From positions 1 through 24,836 of the forward strand of contig CAYSNP010000025.1 in the NCBI GenBank assembly GCA_964432485.1: a stretch of DNA of 24,836 nt. Direction: 5' to 3'. Positions within the stretch are counted from its first letter, which is position 1; each line of letters opens with the position of its first letter. The translations under genes were made by a program, and so were the position numbers. Below, in pieces: positions 21,904 to 24,836 of this stretch. The notes under the pieces are model-generated. The model was not told the DNA's origin, did not search any database, and saw nothing but the letters and a program-made list of their open reading frames with translations. This DNA is from CAYSNP01 sp964432485. Lineage in GTDB: Bacteria > Bacillota > Clostridia > Christensenellales > DTU072.

Positions 21904-24168
21904 ATGAAAAGTTTATTTAAAGATAAGTTGTCGCAGTTGCACAACTACTATGGCAATTGGGTAAAAGAGGAAATCACTTTGCCTCAAATGACCAACAATC
22001 TTTATCCCTACGATAGGATGTTTTCGCCAATTAAGGTCAATTCTCTTACCCTTAAAAACAGATTAGTTATGGCACCTATCGGTAATATTTCTATGTGTGA
22101 CGAAACCGGGCGTCCCAATCCGCAGTTAATTGCATATTTTACCGAGCGCGCCAAGGGCGGCATAGGGCTGATTACTACGGGGCTGATACCGGTAAGCTAT
22201 GGGATAGACCCCAGCATTATCGAGCCGGGCGGAATGGTATACTTCCCTCGTATAGACAGGAGCAGAACGGTTTTTGCCGGATGGCGGGAGCTTGCCGCAG
22301 GGGTGCATGCGCACGGTGCGCATTTATTTATACAGTTAAGCGCAGGTTTAGGCAGGGTAGGTAATCCTCAATGCTTGCTTAACTCCTTAAAACTGCCCGT
22401 TTCCGCTTCTTTTAACCCCAATTACTATATTAGCCAGATTCCTTGCAGACCGTTAACGGACGGAGAATGCGGCAGAATTATCCGCAAGTTAGGACAAGCC
22501 GCCGCAGACGCTAAGGCCGCTAATATTGATGGAGTGTATTTGCATGCTCATGAGGGCTATCTTTTTGAGCAAATGGCAAACACCGCTTTTAATAGGCGCA
22601 AGCTAGGCAAGTATAAAGACCCTCAACGGTTTGGTATAGAGTCAGTTAAAGAAATACGCAAGCGTGTAGGCGACAAATATCCGATAATGTATCGCATAAA
22701 CTTATCGCTTGCGCTAAATGCCACTTATGCAGAACGCATGGATACTGTAAAGAGCTTAAAGAAGTTTAAGAATGAAAGAACAATTGAACAAACTTTGGAG
22801 TATATGGGCAATTTGGTAAGTGCGGGCGTAGATATGTTTGATGTGGATTTAGGATGCTATGACAATTGGTGGCTGCCTCATCCGCCCAGTTCAATGCCTC
22901 CTGCCTGCTTTATAGATATTGCCAAAATTGCCAAAGACTACTTTAGAGAACACAATATCAAGGCCAATACAGGCCTAGAAGTACCAATAGTCGCAGTTGG
23001 CAAGTTAGGGTATCCAGATATGGCAGAACAGGCACTCAAAGATAGAAAATGCGATATGGTTATGTTAGGCAGGCCTTTGCTTGCAGACCCCCATTGGGCA
23101 CAAAAAGCCTATGCGGGCAAATGTGCGGATATTACTCCTTGCATAGGTTGTCAAGAGTCTTGTATCAATGAGTTTGTAGAAGGCGGGCATCCTCAATGCG
23201 CTGTCAATCCCCGTTGTTCTTTTGAAAGTATTACTCCCGAAGAAGTCCCCCGTGCGACAGTCGAAAAAAAAGTTGCGGTGATAGGCGCGGGTCCTGCGGG
23301 CATTACTGCAGCAGATATACTTATCCAAAGAGGTCACAGCGTAGACCTTTACGAAAAAAATCAAGTTGGCGGCGGTATGTTAATCCCCGGCAGCAAGCCT
23401 AAGATTAAGTATGAAATTGCCAACTACTTACTATTTTTGCAAGATAAGCTGGCAAAGTTAAGCAGCAATCCAAAGTTTCAAGCGTTTATGGGCAAAGTTG
23501 CCGATATTTCTCTGCTAAAGGATAAGGGTTACGATGCTATTATTATTGCTACGGGCGGAGTGCAAATGCTGCCTGCTATCGAAGGGATAGATAATAAAAA
23601 TGTGGTGCTTGCCATTAATGTGCTTGACAATCCTGAGATAGCAAGTGCCGCTCAAGATATAGTGGTGATTGGCGGCGGAGTTGTAGGAGCGGAAACAGCT
23701 TACTTTTTAGCTTATGAGCTAGGCAAGAATGTTACTGTTATCGAAATGGAAAAGTATATTATGAACGGGTTATGTACCGCCAACAGGGGGCATATAATAC
23801 ATTATCTGGACGATGCAGGTGTGGATATAATCAATATGGCTAAAGTTAAGAAAATTACAGGCAGCAAAGTAATTATTGATAGAAATATTGCTAAAAATGT
23901 TCCCAATCCATTGGTGACTTGGGCTCCGATTTTGCCTGAAAATGTGCTTAATCCGTTAGCACCTAAAATTAAGGAAGAACTTGCAGAACAAAGCATTAAA
24001 GCTGACTTAGTTATTTTAGCAACAGGGATCAAAAGCAACAATCAGCTATACTATGATTGCGTAAAGGAACATATAGCTCCCGAAGTGCATAATATAGGAG
24101 ACAGCCTGCGTCCTAAACAGGTTGCAGAAGCTGTAAAAAGTGCGTATAGAAAAGCATTATCAGTCTAA
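21904..24168 (+). CDS. NADH:flavin oxidoreductase / FAD-dependent oxidoreductase (FadH/BaiCD-like)
   Basis: A 754-residue three-part enzyme of the 2,4-dienoyl-CoA reductase / BaiCD / enoate reductase group, which passes electrons from NAD(P)H through FAD and a 4Fe-4S cluster to FMN for reduction of activated C=C bonds. The old-yellow-enzyme barrel spans about 37-405, with NRLVMAPIG, HAHEGYLFEQM (210s) and MVMLGRPLLADP. The cluster ligands are Cys413, Cys416, Cys420 and Cys432 (Cx2Cx3Cx11C). The FAD motif GAGPAG is at 461 and the NAD(P) motif GGGVVG at 590. An extra N-terminal segment of about 35 residues precedes the barrel, making it longer than the usual 640-680. TAGAGG precedes the ATG. 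Probably co-transcribed with nadE. The substrate (steroid, fatty acyl or aromatic) cannot be told. Confidence 0.92.
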   Translation: MKSLFKDKLSQLHNYYGNWVKEEITLPQMTNNLYPYDRMFSPIKVNSLTLKNRLVMAPIGNISMCDETGRPNPQLIAYFTERAKGGIGLITTGLIPVSYGIDPSIIEPGGMVYFPRIDRSRTVFAGWRELAAGVHAHGAHLFIQLSAGLGRVGNPQCLLNSLKLPVSASFNPNYYISQIPCRPLTDGECGRIIRKLGQAAADAKAANIDGVYLHAHEGYLFEQMANTAFNRRKLGKYKDPQRFGIESVKEIRKRVGDKYPIMYRINLSLALNATYAERMDTVKSLKKFKNERTIEQTLEYMGNLVSAGVDMFDVDLGCYDNWWLPHPPSSMPPACFIDIAKIAKDYFREHNIKANTGLEVPIVAVGKLGYPDMAEQALKDRKCDMVMLGRPLLADPHWAQKAYAGKCADITPCIGCQESCINEFVEGGHPQCAVNPRCSFESITPEEVPRATVEKKVAVIGAGPAGITAADILIQRGHSVDLYEKNQVGGGMLIPGSKPKIKYEIANYLLFLQDKLAKLSSNPKFQAFMGKVADISLLKDKGYDAIIIATGGVQMLPAIEGIDNKNVVLAINVLDNPEIASAAQDIVVIGGGVVGAETAYFLAYELGKNVTVIEMEKYIMNGLCTANRGHIIHYLDDAGVDIINMAKVKKITGSKVIIDRNIAKNVPNPLVTWAPILPENVLNPLAPKIKEELAEQSIKADLVILATGIKSNNQLYYDCVKEHIAPEVHNIGDSLRPKQVAEAVKSAYRKALSV

Positions 24169-24203
24169 AATTAAAACAACTTGTTTATTTTATCATTAAG
24201 CTA

Positions 24204-24232
24204 TTGACAGAAGCTGGAAAATGCTGTAAAAT
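24204..24232 (+). promoter_or_regulatory. Strong sigma-A promoter for the small tail-anchored protein gene
   Basis: Perfect TTGACA (24204-24209), 17 bases, TAAAAT (24227-24232). The leader is very short (about 18 bases) and consists mostly of the ribosome site. Confidence 0.7.
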
Positions 24233-24244
24233 GATTTTAGCTTT

Positions 24245-24250
24245 AGGGAG
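24245..24250 (+). promoter_or_regulatory. Ribosome binding site deciding the start of the small protein
   Basis: AGGGAG is immediately followed by one ATG (24251), too close to be used, and then by a second ATG at 24257 with a normal 6-base spacing. Confidence 0.65.
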
Positions 24251-24256
24251 ATGGAA

Positions 24257-24679
24257 ATGAGCAAAAAACAAACTATTGTTGTTCCGTACGGTATGCATGA
24301 AGAAATGATGCGAAGGCATGTTGCTTCTGCAAGGTATTTAGCTAATAAACAATTTTTACCACCTGAGGCAGTCGACAATATACTTAAATACAATCAAATG
24401 AACTTTAGAAGGGATTCTACAGATGTTAGACTTCTAAGAAGGATAGAAACAAAGATTTCTGATATCCCTGTAGCAACCACAGAAAGAGATGATGATGATA
24501 ATATTAAAGGCAAGTACATTCATACCCCTTATATAATTTCAGAACCATATTCAACGGAGCGAGAGATTGTGGACAGAGTTACAAGAGCTGTCCTGAAAGC
24601 AGTAGGTTTCACCTTAGCCGGTTGCGCATTGATAATCACTTTACTATGTATTTCAGGGCACATAATTTTCAATTTTTAG
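24257..24679 (+). CDS. Unrecognised small protein with a C-terminal membrane segment
   Basis: A 140-residue protein of unknown family. It has no signal peptide. Residues 1-110 are hydrophilic, with many Arg and Glu residues, an RRHVASARYLANKQF helix-like stretch and an acidic DDDDN patch near 76. Residues about 114-137 are one hydrophobic segment (LKAVGFTLAGCALIITLLCI), followed by a short tail, the arrangement of a tail-anchored protein with its bulk in the cytoplasm. The start at 24257 is chosen by ribosome-site spacing; the ATG two codons earlier abuts the site. It has its own strong promoter and terminator, so it is a single-gene unit and is likely to be expressed. Confidence 0.7.
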   Translation: MSKKQTIVVPYGMHEEMMRRHVASARYLANKQFLPPEAVDNILKYNQMNFRRDSTDVRLLRRIETKISDIPVATTERDDDDNIKGKYIHTPYIISEPYSTEREIVDRVTRAVLKAVGFTLAGCALIITLLCISGHIIFNF

Positions 24680-24708
24680 AATTGTAATAGTATAACAATA
24701 AAGATAAT

Positions 24709-24744
24709 AAGCGGTATTTCTATTGTAATTTGCCGCTTTTTTTT
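24709..24744 (+). terminator. Rho-independent terminator after the small protein gene
   Basis: AAGCGG (24709-24714) pairs with CCGCTT (24733-24738), with one wobble and one A-T pair inside, around a 14-base loop. It runs into eight T residues (24737-24744). Confidence 0.75.
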
Positions 24745-24782
24745 ATAAAATAAACAATAAGAATAAAATACTAGAGGGCAAT

Positions 24783-24836
24783 ATGGCAGCACAATACGAT
24801 ACTTTGGTAATAGGGCATATCTCATTGGATTACAAT
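24783..24836 (+). CDS. Start of a probable PfkB-family carbohydrate kinase (partial)
   Basis: Only 18 codons are inside the window: MAAQYDTLVIGHISLDYN, cut by the window end. GAGGG lies 4 bases before the ATG. A first beta-strand reading TLVIGHISLDYN is typical of the opening of ribokinase/PfkB-family sugar or nucleoside kinases, which usually begin with a hydrophobic strand, G, and then an Asp that binds the substrate. With so little sequence the family assignment is tentative, but the start itself looks real. Confidence 0.5.
   Translation, partial: MAAQYDTLVIGHISLDYN

Noticed and set aside
24169..24200. A terminator after the FAD oxidoreductase gene
   Set aside because: AAACA/TGTTT forms only a five-pair stem with a 3-base loop and a mixed tail, too weak to call.

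Overview
The window is about 24.8 kb of low-to-medium GC bacterial DNA that reads as chromosome of an endospore-forming Firmicute, most likely a gut-type Clostridia. The main evidence is a spoIIR-sleB-ypeB cluster (forespore signalling and spore-cortex lysis), strong AGGAG-type ribosome sites, sigma-A promoters close to TTGACA-17-TATAAT, and lipoproteins with InlB-type and BspA-type repeats. The standard genetic code fits. No tRNA, rRNA, CRISPR, phage or transposase gene is visible.

Layout. 1-3.1 kb: two convergent surface lipoproteins, one with InlB B-repeats plus BspA-like leucine-rich repeats, one DUF5050-like. 3.1-5.1 kb: uppP (undecaprenyl-diphosphate recycling) divergent from ychF (ribosome-associated ATPase). 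5.2-7.0 kb: a large unrecognised membrane protein with a charged coiled-coil N-terminus, closed by a strong hairpin. 7.1-9.2 kb: cysE (serine acetyltransferase), convergent with a two-gene operon of a carboxymuconolactone-decarboxylase-fold protein and a short-chain dehydrogenase. 9.3-11.8 kb: argC-argB-GNAT, overlapping genes behind a probable ArgR box. 11.8-12.7 kb: a fumarylacetoacetate-hydrolase-family enzyme with its own promoter. 12.7-15.5 kb (minus): spoIIR-sleB-ypeB, with a sporulation-type promoter before spoIIR and a 119-bp terminal-inverted-repeat element between sleB and ypeB. 15.5-19.8 kb (minus): a heterodimeric ABC exporter, whose 3' region carries a composite palindromic repeat and a strong terminator. 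19.9-24.2 kb: nadE followed 27 nt later by an old-yellow-enzyme/Fe-S/FAD oxidoreductase. 24.2-24.8 kb: a small tail-anchored-looking protein, a terminator, and the first codons of a probable PfkB-family kinase.

How the genes fit together. SpoIIR triggers the mother-cell sigma cascade from the forespore, while SleB and YpeB are made in the forespore and act at germination. One forespore promoter for all three would therefore be coherent. argC and argB are steps 3 and 2 of arginine synthesis, and the overlapping GNAT is a candidate for step 1. NadE supplies NAD, and its neighbour uses NAD(P)H.

Most notable points: (a) NadE has Gly where the glutaminase nucleophile Cys belongs, with the synthetase half intact; (b) an inverted-repeat element sits between sleB and ypeB; (c) a composite palindrome lies in the ABC operon 3' region; (d) the larger ABC subunit has a roughly 155-residue external loop. 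I see no clear new multi-gene defence or mobile system. Most of the window is ordinary, gene-dense chromosome.
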